From Fusobacterium mortiferum ATCC 9817 (GTDB lineage Bacteria; Fusobacteriota; Fusobacteriia; Fusobacteriales; Fusobacteriaceae): a DNA stretch of 64,000 bases. The notes below the pieces were generated by a model that saw only the letters and a program-made list of their open reading frames with translations, did not search any database and was not told the DNA's origin. Below are positions 43,907 to 54,061 of the stretch, piece after piece. The stretch covers positions 244,343 through 308,342 of the forward strand of contig NZ_GL987994.1 of the NCBI RefSeq assembly GCF_000158195.2, written 5' to 3'. Each line of letters begins with the position of its first letter. Position 1 is the stretch's first letter. The translations under genes and the position numbers were made by a program.

Positions 43907-44969
43907 ATTTTTATTTATAGGTATCCTATTTTTTATTTTTTTAGGATATTATAGTTCAAATAGATATAATGTAACATATATAAAAGAAGGAAGTATACTT
44001 TTTATATTAGGTTTAACATTAATTTATGGGCTGATAAATTATAAAAAATTATCTAAAAAAGATTTTAAGTTAATTATTGGTATATTTTTTAATTTAATTT
44101 TTATTTTAAAATATTATTTAAGTTTTTATTTAATTATAATTTCGAAAGGTATAAAACGAAAAAAAAGAATTTTTTATTTTTTATTAATAAGTATATTTTT
44201 TTATTTATTAACATTTTTATTAGATAGAATGAATTTAATTTCTAATAAAGAATTTTATAGAAAAACATTAGAAGGAATTATAAATAGAAATGATTTAGGA
44301 TTTGGGCATCCAAATACAGCTATGATGTCATTATTACCAATTTTCTTTTCAATATATTATTTATGGTATGAAAAAAATAAAATAAAAGTAATAGGAGTAA
44401 TCCTAATTTTATCTCAACTAACATATAAAGTAACTAATTCTAGGACTGGATATATTTTGATATTTATTTTCTTAATTTTAATTCTAATAAAAGATAAATT
44501 TTTATATAAATTGAGATATTTTATATATGGAGAATTTTTTTTCTTACTATATTTTAGTATAGTATTACCTTCAAAATTAAAAGCAACTGTTTATAATAAA
44601 TTATTAAGTGGAAGATTTTGGTTATTTGATTATTATTTAAATAATCAAGAAATAACATTATTAGGAAAAAGAGAGATAGAAAAACTATATAAAATTTTAC
44701 CTTTAGATAATACTTATATTAGAGTTTTATTTGAACACGGAATAATAGGTCTGATTATTTCTATATGTTTAATTTTATATGTATTTAAATTATTATATAG
44801 ATATAAAGATTATAAAGCTATAAGAATTTTTATAGTTGTTTTAATTTTTGGAATAATGGAGGGACAAGCACTTTATTATCACTTTAATATTATTTATTTA
44901 ATAATTTATGAATATTTAATAAAAAAGGAGAAAAATGAAAAAAATAAGCATATTAATTCCAGTATATAA
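43893..44969 (+). CDS. O-antigen/capsule repeat-unit polymerase (Wzy-like)
   Basis: 358-residue integral membrane protein with about ten helices and the usual large periplasmic loop. Conserved traces of the Wzy/O-antigen ligase superfamily are GFGHPNTAMMSL, TNSRTGYIL and, after the loop, DNTYIRVLFEHGIIGLII. Start ATG 43893 follows TTGGAGA; the TTG at 43881 is part of that RBS region. It is extremely A/T-rich, much more so than the lpx genes. It would link undecaprenyl-bound repeat units in the periplasm, with Wzx at 47015. Confidence 0.8.
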   Translation: MKETKFLFIGILFFIFLGYYSSNRYNVTYIKEGSILFILGLTLIYGLINYKKLSKKDFKLIIGIFFNLIFILKYYLSFYLIIISKGIKRKKRIFYFLLISIFFYLLTFLLDRMNLISNKEFYRKTLEGIINRNDLGFGHPNTAMMSLLPIFFSIYYLWYEKNKIKVIGVILILSQLTYKVTNSRTGYILIFIFLILILIKDKFLYKLRYFIYGEFFFLLYFSIVLPSKLKATVYNKLLSGRFWLFDYYLNNQEITLLGKREIEKLYKILPLDNTYIRVLFEHGIIGLIISICLILYVFKLLYRYKDYKAIRIFIVVLIFGIMEGQALYYHFNIIYLIIYEYLIKKEKNEKNKHINSSI

Positions 44970-45954
44970 TACAAGTAAATATTTAGAAAGATGTTTGAAT
45001 AGTATTATTAATCAAAATTTAAAAGAAATAGAAATAATTTGTATAAATGATGGTTCAACAGATAATAGTTTAGAGATTTTAAATAGTTTTGTTCAAAAGG
45101 ATAGTAGGATAAAAATTATAAATAAAAATAATGGTGGATTAACTACAGCAAGAAATGTAGGAATAAAAAATGCTACTGGAGAGTATTGTTTAAATATAGA
45201 TAGTGATGATTGGATAGAGCAGGGATACTTAGAGGAAATATATAAAAAGGCTAAAAAAGAAAATTTGGATATGGTTATTTCAGATATTATTTTTGATTAT
45301 GAGTATAAGAAAGAGGAAATTATAAAAAAAGATTTAAATATAGAAGAAAATAAAATTTTAACTGGTAAGGAGTATTTAAAAATTTTTTTAAGTAAAAATT
45401 TTTATGGTTATACTTGGAATAAACTAATAAAAAAAGAAATTTATGAGAAATTTGGAATAGAATATGATGAAGAAATTTTTTTATATGAAGATGTTGAAGT
45501 TATAGCTAAATTAGCACTTCATATGAAAAGAATAGGGAAGATAAATAAAGCATACTATCATTATATTCAAGGAGAAAATAATGGAAGTAGAGTTATTAAA
45601 TTTAAAAATTATTTAGATATGGAAAGATGTTTTAATGAAATAAAAAAATATTATTTAAAAAGTAATATTGAGAAAGAAGTAATGAACTTTTTAGAATTTC
45701 GTGAAGAGTATAGCTTGTTTAAAAATTTACTATTTTCATCTTATAAAAAAAATAATGATTATTATGAAAGGGTAAATAAAGTTTTATTCAAAATAGAAAT
45801 AATGAAAAAGTATAATGATTTGTTGGAAGAGAAAAGTGTTATATTATTTTTTAAATTAGAAAAAAAAGTGAGAACATTAAAAAATAAAGTAATAATTTTT
45901 GAAATTATTAAAAAACTAATTTGGGTTAAACAAAAATTAAAGAGGAGTAAGTAA
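44935..45954 (+). CDS. Family 2 glycosyltransferase
   Basis: 339-residue GT2 enzyme, related to the 42911 gene (ISILIPVYNTSKYLERCLNS, INDGSTDNSLEIL, NIDSDDWIEQGYLEEIYKKA). It begins 35 bases inside the Wzy gene, after RBS AAGGAG. The C-terminal half is helical. It probably adds another sugar of the repeat unit. Confidence 0.87.
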   Translation: MKKISILIPVYNTSKYLERCLNSIINQNLKEIEIICINDGSTDNSLEILNSFVQKDSRIKIINKNNGGLTTARNVGIKNATGEYCLNIDSDDWIEQGYLEEIYKKAKKENLDMVISDIIFDYEYKKEEIIKKDLNIEENKILTGKEYLKIFLSKNFYGYTWNKLIKKEIYEKFGIEYDEEIFLYEDVEVIAKLALHMKRIGKINKAYYHYIQGENNGSRVIKFKNYLDMERCFNEIKKYYLKSNIEKEVMNFLEFREEYSLFKNLLFSSYKKNNDYYERVNKVLFKIEIMKKYNDLLEEKSVILFFKLEKKVRTLKNKVIIFEIIKKLIWVKQKLKRSK

Positions 45955-45960
45955 AATTTT

Positions 45961-46998
45961 ATGAGTATAAAATCAATAGTTGGATTAAATTTAAGAAAAA
46001 TATTAGAAAAAAATGAAATAAGTAAGTTAATAAAAAATTATCAAAATATAGAAAAAATTATATATTTTTCAACACCAGAGCACAATAATTTAGGAGACCA
46101 AGCAATAGCGATAGCAATAGAAAAAATACTAAAAGATAAATATAAAGATAAATTAATTTTAGAATTTTCATACAATAAATATAATAGAAATAAAAAAATG
46201 ATAAGAAAGTTATTAAATGAAAATGATATTATAGTAACAATTGGTGGAGGAAATTTTGGAAATTTATATTTATATGAGGAAGAACAAAGAAGGGATATAG
46301 TAGAAAGATTTCCAAATAATAAAATTATAGTTATGCCCCAAAGTATATCTTTCACAAATGACGAAATTGGAAAAAAAGAAATAGAAAAAAGTAATAGTAT
46401 TTATTCAAAGCATAAAAATTTTAATATAATAACAAGAGATAGAAAAAGTTATAAATATGGAAAAGAGTATTTTCCAAATAATAATGTGTATTTAACTCCA
46501 GATAGTGTGTTATATTTAGAAGATTGGTATAGAAATGATGCTGATAGGAAAGATGTTATTTTGACGTTAAGAAGTGATAAAGAAAAAGCATTAGATAATG
46601 AAAAAGTAGATAGAATAATAAAGCATTTGGAGTCAAAAAAAATAAATTTTAGAAGAGATGATACTATTCAAAAATATTCTGTGAATAAAGAAACTAGAGA
46701 GTATGAAGTAAAAAATATGTTAAGAAAAATTTCATCAGCTAAATTAAATATAACTGATAGATTTCATGGGGTAATTTTTTCTGTAATTACAAATACACCA
46801 GTAATTGTTTTTAAATCATTAGATCATAAAATAGAAGAGGGAGTAAAATGGTTTAAACATTTAGATTGGGTTCACTATGTTACAACAGTAGAAGAGGCAG
46901 AAAAGTTGATAGATAAATACATGAATTCTGAATATAAAGTAGAAAAAGAAAAATATGAGTTAAAAGAGAAATTAAAAGAAGTATTTTTTAATATTTAA
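45961..46998 (+). CDS. Polysaccharide pyruvyl transferase-family protein
   Basis: 345-residue cytoplasmic protein of the PS_pyruv_trans family, which adds pyruvate ketals to sugars using phosphoenolpyruvate or, in some members, transfers sugars. Signature pieces are FSTPEHNNLGDQAIAIAIEK, VTIGGGNFGNLY, VMPQSISF, ITRDRKSYKY, LTPDSVLYL and ITDRFHGVIFSVI with the conserved RFHG. It lies 6 bp after the glycosyltransferase. A pyruvylated polymer would carry a negative charge in addition to ribitol phosphate. Confidence 0.85.
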   Translation: MSIKSIVGLNLRKILEKNEISKLIKNYQNIEKIIYFSTPEHNNLGDQAIAIAIEKILKDKYKDKLILEFSYNKYNRNKKMIRKLLNENDIIVTIGGGNFGNLYLYEEEQRRDIVERFPNNKIIVMPQSISFTNDEIGKKEIEKSNSIYSKHKNFNIITRDRKSYKYGKEYFPNNNVYLTPDSVLYLEDWYRNDADRKDVILTLRSDKEKALDNEKVDRIIKHLESKKINFRRDDTIQKYSVNKETREYEVKNMLRKISSAKLNITDRFHGVIFSVITNTPVIVFKSLDHKIEEGVKWFKHLDWVHYVTTVEEAEKLIDKYMNSEYKVEKEKYELKEKLKEVFFNI

Positions 46999-47014
46999 GA
47001 TTTTTGGAGAATAA

Positions 47015-48424
47015 ATGAATAAATATAAAAAATTAGGATATAATACATTATTTATATTAATAGGAAATATTGGTTCAAAGTTAGTAAGTTTTTTATTATT
47101 ACCATTTTATACAGCTTATTTATCTCCAGAGCTTTATGGAGAGTTAAATATGATAACAATGGCAATAACTTTTTTAACTCCATTATTAACTTTACAATTT
47201 GCTACTACTGTTTTTAGATTTGCTAATCATCAACCAGAAGAAAAGCAAAATATGATAACTTTTATAGCGTTATCAAGCGTAATTCCTATAATATTAATAG
47301 TAAGTATATTTTCAAAAAATATTATAGAATATTTTAGGATAGATTATATAACTAGATATTATAAATATATTTTAATAATTTTTATATTTTCATATTTAAA
47401 TAGTGTATTGAAAGAAAAAATTAGAACAAATTCAAGAGTAAAATTATATTCTGTTATTGGAATAATAGAAACATTTATAACAGTTAGTCTAAATGTTTAT
47501 TTAGTTCCAAAATATCTGGTATTAGGAATGATAATGTCTATGACCTATTCAGCAATTATAATTTCTATAATTTTAGCTTATTTTTCAAGATTAGATAAAA
47601 TTATAAGAATAAAATATTGGAATAAAGATGTTTTTAAAGAAATGTTAAGGTATTCGATTCCTTTGATTCCTAATGCTATTATATGGAGTATATTAGCCTT
47701 AGCTGATAGAATATTTTTAAAATATTATTATGGATTGGAAGAAGTAGGTTTATATTCAGTAGCAAGTAAAATTCCTATGATATTAACAGTAATTTTTAAT
47801 ATTTTTTATAATTCTTTGCAAATTTCTATGTTAGATGAGTATAAAAAAGAGGGATTTGATAAATTTTTTCATAATATTTTTTATAATATTAGTTTAATCC
47901 AAATGTTTGGTGCAATAGGAATAACAATTTTAATAAAACCAATGATTAGATTTATTGTAGCAGATACTTATATTGAAATTTGGAAATATATTCCATTATT
48001 TTTATTAACTATTCTATTCAATAATTATTCAGCAATATTAGGAATAAAGTATTTGTTAAAAAAAGATACAAAAAATTTATTAAAAAGTTCATTTATAGCA
48101 AGTATAGCTAATATAGGTTTTAATTATTTATTAGTTCCGAGATATGGAATTTTTGGAGCTATAATAGCTACAGTGATATCATATATAGTATTATTTTATA
48201 TGAGAAAAAAAGATACAGAAGATATGATAAATATTGAAAAGTCTTTCTATCTAGGAAATATAATTATTTTATTACTAAGTTTATTACCTATATTTGAGAG
48301 CCTAGAAAATTATAGATTATATATAAGTTTCGTTTTAATTTTTTTATTTATAATAATACAAAAAAATTATTTATTATCTCTATATGATTTTGTTTTAAAA
48401 AGATTTAATAGAAGGAGAGTATAA
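47015..48424 (+). CDS. Polysaccharide repeat-unit flippase (Wzx)
   Basis: 469-residue MATE-like (MOP superfamily) transporter with about 14 membrane helices. The N-terminus YNTLFILIGNIGSKLVSFLLLPFYTAYLSPELYGE is typical of Wzx (positions about 8-42). It moves undecaprenyl-linked repeat units to the periplasmic face for Wzy. It ends 3 bp before galU and is the last gene of the strongly A/T-rich block. Confidence 0.9.
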   Translation: MNKYKKLGYNTLFILIGNIGSKLVSFLLLPFYTAYLSPELYGELNMITMAITFLTPLLTLQFATTVFRFANHQPEEKQNMITFIALSSVIPIILIVSIFSKNIIEYFRIDYITRYYKYILIIFIFSYLNSVLKEKIRTNSRVKLYSVIGIIETFITVSLNVYLVPKYLVLGMIMSMTYSAIIISIILAYFSRLDKIIRIKYWNKDVFKEMLRYSIPLIPNAIIWSILALADRIFLKYYYGLEEVGLYSVASKIPMILTVIFNIFYNSLQISMLDEYKKEGFDKFFHNIFYNISLIQMFGAIGITILIKPMIRFIVADTYIEIWKYIPLFLLTILFNNYSAILGIKYLLKKDTKNLLKSSFIASIANIGFNYLLVPRYGIFGAIIATVISYIVLFYMRKKDTEDMINIEKSFYLGNIIILLLSLLPIFESLENYRLYISFVLIFLFIIIQKNYLLSLYDFVLKRFNRRRV

Positions 48425-48427
48425 TTT

Positions 48428-49291
48428 ATGAAAGTAACAAAAGCAGTCATACCAGCAGCAGGACTTGGTACTAGGGTATTGCCTGCAACTAAGGCACAGC
48501 CTAAAGAGATGTTAGTAATAGTAGATAAACCGTCATTACAATATATCATAGAAGAACTTGTAGAGTCTGGAATAAAAGATATAATCATAATTACTGGTAG
48601 AAATAAGAATAGTATTGAAGACCATTTTGATTACTCTTATGAATTAGAAGATACTCTTAAAAAAGATGGAAAAGATAAGTTACTAGGAAAAGTAGAGAGT
48701 ATATCATCTATGGCTAATATCTGTTATGTTAGACAAAATCATCCAAAGGGATTAGGACATGCTATATTAAAAGCTAAATCTTTTGTAGGAGATGAGCCAT
48801 TTGTAATAGCTCTAGGAGATGATATAGTGTACAATGATAAACCAGTAGCTAAGCAGCTAATAGAAAACTATTCTAAATATCAATCTAGTATAGTAGGTTG
48901 TCAAGAGGTAAAGGAATCTGATGTTTCTAAGTATGGAATAGTAAAACCATCTAAATCATTAGATGAAAAAACTGTAGAGATGGTAGATTTTATAGAAAAA
49001 CCTAGTATAGAGGAAGTTCCATCAAGACTTGCCTGTCTTGGAAGATATCTACTTACTCCAAAAATATTTGAATACTTAGAAAAAACAGAACCAGGAAAAG
49101 GTGGAGAGATACAGCTTACAGATGCCATAGTAGCTATGATGAAAGATGGAGAAAAGGTATTAGCTTATAACTTTGATGGAAAAAGATATGATATAGGTAA
49201 TAAGTTTGGATTACTTAAAGCAAATATAGAGTTTGGACTAAGAAATGAGGAGACAAGAGAGGAATTATTAGAATATCTTAAAAATATCTAG
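48428..49291 (+). CDS. galU: UTP-glucose-1-phosphate uridylyltransferase
   Basis: 287-residue enzyme forming UDP-glucose for polysaccharide synthesis. Motifs: AVIPAAGLGTRVLPATKAQPKEML, IIITGRNKNSIEDHFD, GLGHAILKAKSFVGDEPF, ALGDDI and late LTDAIVAM and DIGNKFGLLKANIE. It is intact and of normal length. Base composition returns to that of the housekeeping genes, so galU probably marks the conserved right flank of the cassette. Confidence 0.95.
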   Translation: MKVTKAVIPAAGLGTRVLPATKAQPKEMLVIVDKPSLQYIIEELVESGIKDIIIITGRNKNSIEDHFDYSYELEDTLKKDGKDKLLGKVESISSMANICYVRQNHPKGLGHAILKAKSFVGDEPFVIALGDDIVYNDKPVAKQLIENYSKYQSSIVGCQEVKESDVSKYGIVKPSKSLDEKTVEMVDFIEKPSIEEVPSRLACLGRYLLTPKIFEYLEKTEPGKGGEIQLTDAIVAMMKDGEKVLAYNFDGKRYDIGNKFGLLKANIEFGLRNEETREELLEYLKNI

Positions 49292-49300
49292 GAGCAACTT

Positions 49301-50539
49301 ATGTTTAAAATCAACCAAAGCATATACAACCAAATAGGAGAGTTAGGTGTATATATCTACACCCTCTCTCTTTTTATATCCAAGTCAGGTGTAAATATAG
49401 GGTTAGGATTTTTAGCTCTAGCCTTTTTACTCTATCTTTGGGATAGGAGAAAAATTAAATTGACAACAGAGGAAAAATATATATTGGTTATCCTTATTCT
49501 ACTACCAATATTTAGCTTTTTCTCAGCAGGTGGAATACACTCTTTTCAAAGAGCTTTAGAAAAATCATACAGATATATTGGACTCTTTTTTATGCCTTAC
49601 TTTCTTTATAAGGATAGAGTTGTAAAAATAGTACTATCACTTTTTTCCCTTAGTATAATAATATCTTTTATCAATGGTATTCTATACTACAAAAAACTTA
49701 AATGGAATTTTAATGTAAGATTTCTCAGTTTCTCAAGTAATACCTTAGATGAGGCACACATATTAGCTATGGGGAGTATGCTGATTTTAGTAGCCATTAT
49801 CTACTATATCAAAGGAGGAAAATATATAACCTTACTATATACATTTACCCTTATCTTAGCAGTAGCAGCCTTAGTGATGACACAGGGAAGGGGAGCATGG
49901 TTAGGTTTTGGAGCTAGTCTATTTGTAGTTTCTTTCTTTCTCTTTAGAAGTAAAAAAATCTTTATAGCTATAACTATTCTTACTCTGCTTTTAGGTTATG
50001 GGGGTATCAATAGTAAGGCTTTAGAAAATAATAAATATATCAAGAGAATAGAGAGTATAACTAATACAGAAGCAACGTCTCCAAAGGTAAGGCTTCTTCT
50101 ATGGGAAAGCTCAATAGATATGTTTAAAAATAACCTTCCCTTTGGAGTGGGAAGAGATAATGCTAGTAAGTATGCTTTAGAGTATATGGAGAAGAACCAT
50201 AAATATGATGAGATGAAGTATAAATGGGCAAAGGCTCATCTTAAAGAGATAGCTGGCTCTGGTAATCTTCACAGTATGTACTTCACAAGTCTTGCTGAGG
50301 AAGGGATACTAGCTTTTCCTTTTATAGGGATGTTTCTATTTATCCTATACAGACAATTTAGATACTGTATAGCTAGAGAAAGAGATTTGAATTTCTATCT
50401 AGTAGTAGGTACAATGGGTATGCTTGTAGCCTTTTTAGTAGGTGGGCTTACTGAGAATGTATGGAGAGAGATATGGAAATCCAATATGTTGGTATTCTCT
50501 TTAGGGCTATATCTATCCAGAGTAAAGAGTGAGAATTAG
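49301..50539 (+). CDS. O-antigen ligase-like membrane protein (WaaL/RfaL family)
   Basis: 412-residue membrane protein with ten or more helices and the Wzy_C-like signature around LVMTQGRGAWLGF and a periplasmic loop ending with GSGNLHSMYFTSLAEEGILAF (His in the NLHSMY segment, a conserved ligase position). It would transfer polymer from undecaprenyl pyrophosphate to lipid A core. Start ATG 49301 with RBS AGGAGCA, 9 bp after galU. Its stop codon overlaps the first copy of the terminator-promoter spacer repeat. Confidence 0.82.
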   Translation: MFKINQSIYNQIGELGVYIYTLSLFISKSGVNIGLGFLALAFLLYLWDRRKIKLTTEEKYILVILILLPIFSFFSAGGIHSFQRALEKSYRYIGLFFMPYFLYKDRVVKIVLSLFSLSIIISFINGILYYKKLKWNFNVRFLSFSSNTLDEAHILAMGSMLILVAIIYYIKGGKYITLLYTFTLILAVAALVMTQGRGAWLGFGASLFVVSFFLFRSKKIFIAITILTLLLGYGGINSKALENNKYIKRIESITNTEATSPKVRLLLWESSIDMFKNNLPFGVGRDNASKYALEYMEKNHKYDEMKYKWAKAHLKEIAGSGNLHSMYFTSLAEEGILAFPFIGMFLFILYRQFRYCIARERDLNFYLVVGTMGMLVAFLVGGLTENVWREIWKSNMLVFSLGLYLSRVKSEN

Positions 50540-50617
50540 AGAGTTTAGGCTCTCTATTTTTTTTACACATATTATGGTATAATATATGAGAGATAAGGGA
50601 AAAAGAGAGGTGTGGAT
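50537..50617 (+). repeat. Spacer repeat 1: terminator, extended -10 promoter, RBS
   Basis: The stem TAGAGAG/CTCTCTA (50537-50543, 50550-50556) with loop TTTAGG and eight Ts ends transcription; TGGTATAAT (TATAAT at 50578-50583) and GAGAGGTG follow. Near-identical blocks precede the two other paralogues. The stop codon of the ligase gene (TAG) is the first three bases of the block. Confidence 0.9.
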
Positions 50618-52303
50618 ATGTTAAAGGGATTACCAATAGGAGTAGAAGATTTTAAGAAAATAAGGGAAACAGACTGTTACTATATAGATAAAACTAAATT
50701 AATAGAAGATTTACTAATAGATAAGACAGAGGTAAAGCTTTTTTGTCGTCCAAGAAGATTTGGAAAGACTTTGAGTATGTCAACACTAAGATATTTCTTT
50801 GATATAAAGAATGGAGAGGAGAATAGGAAACTCTTTGATGGGCTATATATATCTAACTCTCCACTGATGTCAGAACAGGGAAAATACCCAGTAATATTTA
50901 TCAGTATGAAAGGAATTACAGGTCATACTTGGAAATCAAGTTTTAGTGATATTAAATTAAAAATTAAAGAGTTATTTAAAGATTATAGCTACTTAGTAGA
51001 TAGTTTTGATAAATATGATAAGCTAGATTTTGAAAAATATATTTTAGATATTGAAAGTTTGGAAGAGGCAGATTTAAAAAAATCATTACATATACTGACA
51101 AAGTTATTATGTAAATACTACAACCAAAAAGTAATTCTTTTAATAGATGAATATGATTCTCCAATTCTTTCAGCTGTAGAAAAAGGTTACTATACAGAGA
51201 TGAAGGATTTCTTGAGAGCTTTCTATGGAGATGCACTAAAAACTAATGAGTACTTACAGATGGGGGTACTAACTGGAATAATTAGAGTAACACAGGCAGG
51301 AATATTTTCAGACTTAAATAATATAGAGAACTACACAATATTAAAAAAATCTTACTCTCAATATTTTGGACTATTAGAAGCTGAGGTAGAGGAAGCCTTA
51401 AGATATTATGGAATAGAGTATAAGCTAGATGAGGTAAGAGCTTGGTATGATGGGTATAATTTTGCAGGAACAGAGGTATATAATCCATTGAGTATCTTAA
51501 AGTATATTAAGGAAAAAGAGTTAGAATCATACTGGATAAATACTTCAGGAAATGCACTAATTATGGAGATAATAGCCAATAGTGATGATAGAGTAATCAA
51601 GGATTTAGAGAAGCTATTTGAAGAGAAAGAGTTAGAAACAACAGTAGATCTAGAGCTAGATATGGGAAAAAGTTTGTTAGAGAGTGATATATGGAGCTTG
51701 ATGCTGTCATCTGGATATCTGACAATAAAAGAGAAGATAGATAGAAAAAATTATATAATCAAAATACCTAATAAGGAGATAAGAACATTCTTTAAGGATG
51801 CTTTTATCAAAATGGTATTTAAAGGAACAAGATATGTAGAGGATGTAAAAAGAGCACTACTAACTAAAGATTTAGAATCCTTTGAGATAGCTTTTCAAAA
51901 TATGGTGTTAGAAAGTATAAGTTTCCACAACACTACTCTGAATATGAAAAAAGAGGAAGGAAAAGAGATAGATGAACTTGCCTACTCAGAGGTACCATAC
52001 CAAATGTTTATGTTGGGCTTTTTAACATCAATGCAGGATAAATTTTTTGTAACACCAGAACAGGAGAGTGGCTTAGGCAGGGCAGATATCTTGCTAGAAC
52101 CAAAGAATAAAAATGGAGTAGGATATATATTAGAGATAAAGGCAACTAGAAAGAATAATAGAATAAGTAACTTAGCTAAGAGAGCTCATAAGCAGATAGA
52201 TAGCAAGATATATGAGACAGAGCTAAGAAAAAGAGGAGTAGTAGACATAGTAAAAATAGGGATAGCCTTTAGAGGAAAAGAGGTAGAGTTTCATTATGAA
52301 TAG
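50618..52303 (+). CDS. AAA-ATPase-like / PD-(D/E)XK protein, tandem paralogue 1
   Basis: 561-residue protein with the same architecture as the 30386 gene: ATPase with RPRRFGKT and VILLIDEYDSPIL, PD-(D/E)XK with GLGRADILL and YILEIKAT. From about residue 185 to the C-terminus it is almost identical to paralogue 2 (one visible difference, ETT versus ETA). Residues about 95-180 are quite different from paralogue 2 and resemble the 30386 gene (KYDKLDFEKYILDIES against KYDKGDFEKYILDIEN). ATG 50618 is preferred to GTG 50612, which lies in the RBS. The role is unknown; defence or mobile-element functions are guesses. Confidence 0.85.
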   Translation: MLKGLPIGVEDFKKIRETDCYYIDKTKLIEDLLIDKTEVKLFCRPRRFGKTLSMSTLRYFFDIKNGEENRKLFDGLYISNSPLMSEQGKYPVIFISMKGITGHTWKSSFSDIKLKIKELFKDYSYLVDSFDKYDKLDFEKYILDIESLEEADLKKSLHILTKLLCKYYNQKVILLIDEYDSPILSAVEKGYYTEMKDFLRAFYGDALKTNEYLQMGVLTGIIRVTQAGIFSDLNNIENYTILKKSYSQYFGLLEAEVEEALRYYGIEYKLDEVRAWYDGYNFAGTEVYNPLSILKYIKEKELESYWINTSGNALIMEIIANSDDRVIKDLEKLFEEKELETTVDLELDMGKSLLESDIWSLMLSSGYLTIKEKIDRKNYIIKIPNKEIRTFFKDAFIKMVFKGTRYVEDVKRALLTKDLESFEIAFQNMVLESISFHNTTLNMKKEEGKEIDELAYSEVPYQMFMLGFLTSMQDKFFVTPEQESGLGRADILLEPKNKNGVGYILEIKATRKNNRISNLAKRAHKQIDSKIYETELRKRGVVDIVKIGIAFRGKEVEFHYE

Positions 52304-52381
52304 AGAGTTTAGGCTCTCTATTTTTTTTACATATATTATGGTATAATATATGAAAGATAAGAGAAGAAGAGAGGTGTAGAT
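52301..52381 (+). repeat. Spacer repeat 2: terminator, extended -10 promoter, RBS
   Basis: Stem 52301-52307 with 52314-52320, T run, then TGGTATAAT (TATAAT at 52342-52347) and GAGAGGTG. It differs from copies 1 and 3 at only a few positions. The stop of paralogue 1 lies in the stem. Confidence 0.9.
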
Positions 52382-54061
52382 ATGTTAAAGGGATTACCAA
52401 TAGGAAGAGAAGATTTTAAAGAGATAAGAGAAAATAGTTTTTATTATGTAGATAAGACAAAATATATAGAGGAGTTATTACTAGATGGAACACAGGTAAA
52501 ATTATTTTGTCGTCCAAGAAGATTTGGAAAGACTTTGAGTATGTCTACCTTAAGATATTTCTTTGATATAAAGAATGGAGAGGAGAATAGGAAACTCTTT
52601 GATGGGCTATATATATCTAACTCTCCAATGATGTCAGAACAGGGAAAATACCCAGTAATATTTATAACTATGAAGGGGATTATTGGAAGAGATTTAGAAG
52701 AAGTAATAAAAGATATAGAAGTAAAAATCTATGAACTATACAATAGATATTTTTTTATAGAAGAGAGATTAAATCCAAATGCTAGAGAGGTTTTTAATAG
52801 ATTAGCAAGAAAAGAGGGAAGTATTGCTGAGATAAAAAGCTCTTTGAGATTTTTAACACAGTTCCTATATGAGTACTATAACCAAAAAGTAGTTCTTTTA
52901 ATAGATGAGTATGATTCTCCCCTACTTAATGCCGTTGAAAAAGGTTACTATACAGAGATGAAGGATTTCTTGAGAGCTTTTTATGGAGATGCCCTAAAGA
53001 CAAATGAGTACTTACAGATGGGAGTACTTACAGGAATAATTAGAGTAACACAGGCAGGAATATTTTCAGACTTAAATAATATAGAGAACTATACAATATT
53101 AAAAAAATCTTACTCTCAATATTTTGGACTATTAGAAGCTGAGGTAGAGGAAGCCTTAAGATACTATGGAATAGAGTATAAGCTAGATGAGGTAAGAGCT
53201 TGGTATGATGGGTATAACTTTGCAGGAACTGAAGTCTACAATCCACTAAGTATCTTAAAATATATCAAAGAAAAAGAGTTAGAGTCATACTGGATAAATA
53301 CCTCAGGAAATGCACTAATTATGGAGATAATAGCCAATAGTGATGATAGAGTAATCAAAGATTTAGAAAAGCTATTTGAAGAGAAAGAGTTAGAGACAGC
53401 AGTGGACTTAGAGCTAGATATGGGAAAAAGTTTGTTAGAGAGTGATATATGGAGTTTGATGCTGTCATCTGGATATCTGACAATAAAAGAGAAGATAGAT
53501 AGAAAAAATTACATAATCAAAATACCTAATAAGGAGATAAGAACATTCTTTAAGGATGCTTTTATCAAAATGGTATTCAAAGGAACAAGATATGTAGAGG
53601 ATGTAAAGAGAGCACTACTGACTAAAGATTTAGAATCCTTTGAGATAGCTTTTCAAAATATGGTGCTAGAGAGCATAAGTTTCCACAATACTACTCTGAA
53701 TATGAAAAAAGAGGAAGGAAAAGAGATAGATGAACTTGCCTACTCAGAGGTACCATACCAAATGTTTATGTTGGGCTTTTTAACATCAATGCAGGATAAA
53801 TTTTTTGTAACACCAGAACAGGAGAGTGGCTTAGGAAGGGCAGATATCTTACTAGAGCCAAAGAACAAAAATGGAGTGGGATATATATTAGAGATAAAGG
53901 CAACTAGAAAGAATAATAGAATAAGTAACTTAGCTAAGAGAGCTCATAAGCAGATAGATAGTAAGATATATGAGACAGAGCTAAGAAAAAGAGGAGTAGT
54001 AGACATAGTAAAAATAGGGATAGCCTTTAGAGGAAAAGAGGTAGAATTTCATTATGAATAG
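52382..54061 (+). CDS. AAA-ATPase-like / PD-(D/E)XK protein, tandem paralogue 2
   Basis: 559-residue paralogue with RPRRFGKT (P-loop-like), VVLLIDEYDSPLL and the nuclease core ADILL/ILEIK. Residues 1-46 resemble the 30386 protein (IGREDFKEIRENSFYYVDKTK against IGREDFRDIRENNLYYIDKTK, compared in part), residues about 47-90 match paralogue 1, residues about 95-180 are unique, and the rest is nearly identical to paralogue 1. This patchwork indicates repeated gene conversion. ATG start with GAGAGGTG ahead. Confidence 0.85.
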   Translation: MLKGLPIGREDFKEIRENSFYYVDKTKYIEELLLDGTQVKLFCRPRRFGKTLSMSTLRYFFDIKNGEENRKLFDGLYISNSPMMSEQGKYPVIFITMKGIIGRDLEEVIKDIEVKIYELYNRYFFIEERLNPNAREVFNRLARKEGSIAEIKSSLRFLTQFLYEYYNQKVVLLIDEYDSPLLNAVEKGYYTEMKDFLRAFYGDALKTNEYLQMGVLTGIIRVTQAGIFSDLNNIENYTILKKSYSQYFGLLEAEVEEALRYYGIEYKLDEVRAWYDGYNFAGTEVYNPLSILKYIKEKELESYWINTSGNALIMEIIANSDDRVIKDLEKLFEEKELETAVDLELDMGKSLLESDIWSLMLSSGYLTIKEKIDRKNYIIKIPNKEIRTFFKDAFIKMVFKGTRYVEDVKRALLTKDLESFEIAFQNMVLESISFHNTTLNMKKEEGKEIDELAYSEVPYQMFMLGFLTSMQDKFFVTPEQESGLGRADILLEPKNKNGVGYILEIKATRKNNRISNLAKRAHKQIDSKIYETELRKRGVVDIVKIGIAFRGKEVEFHYE

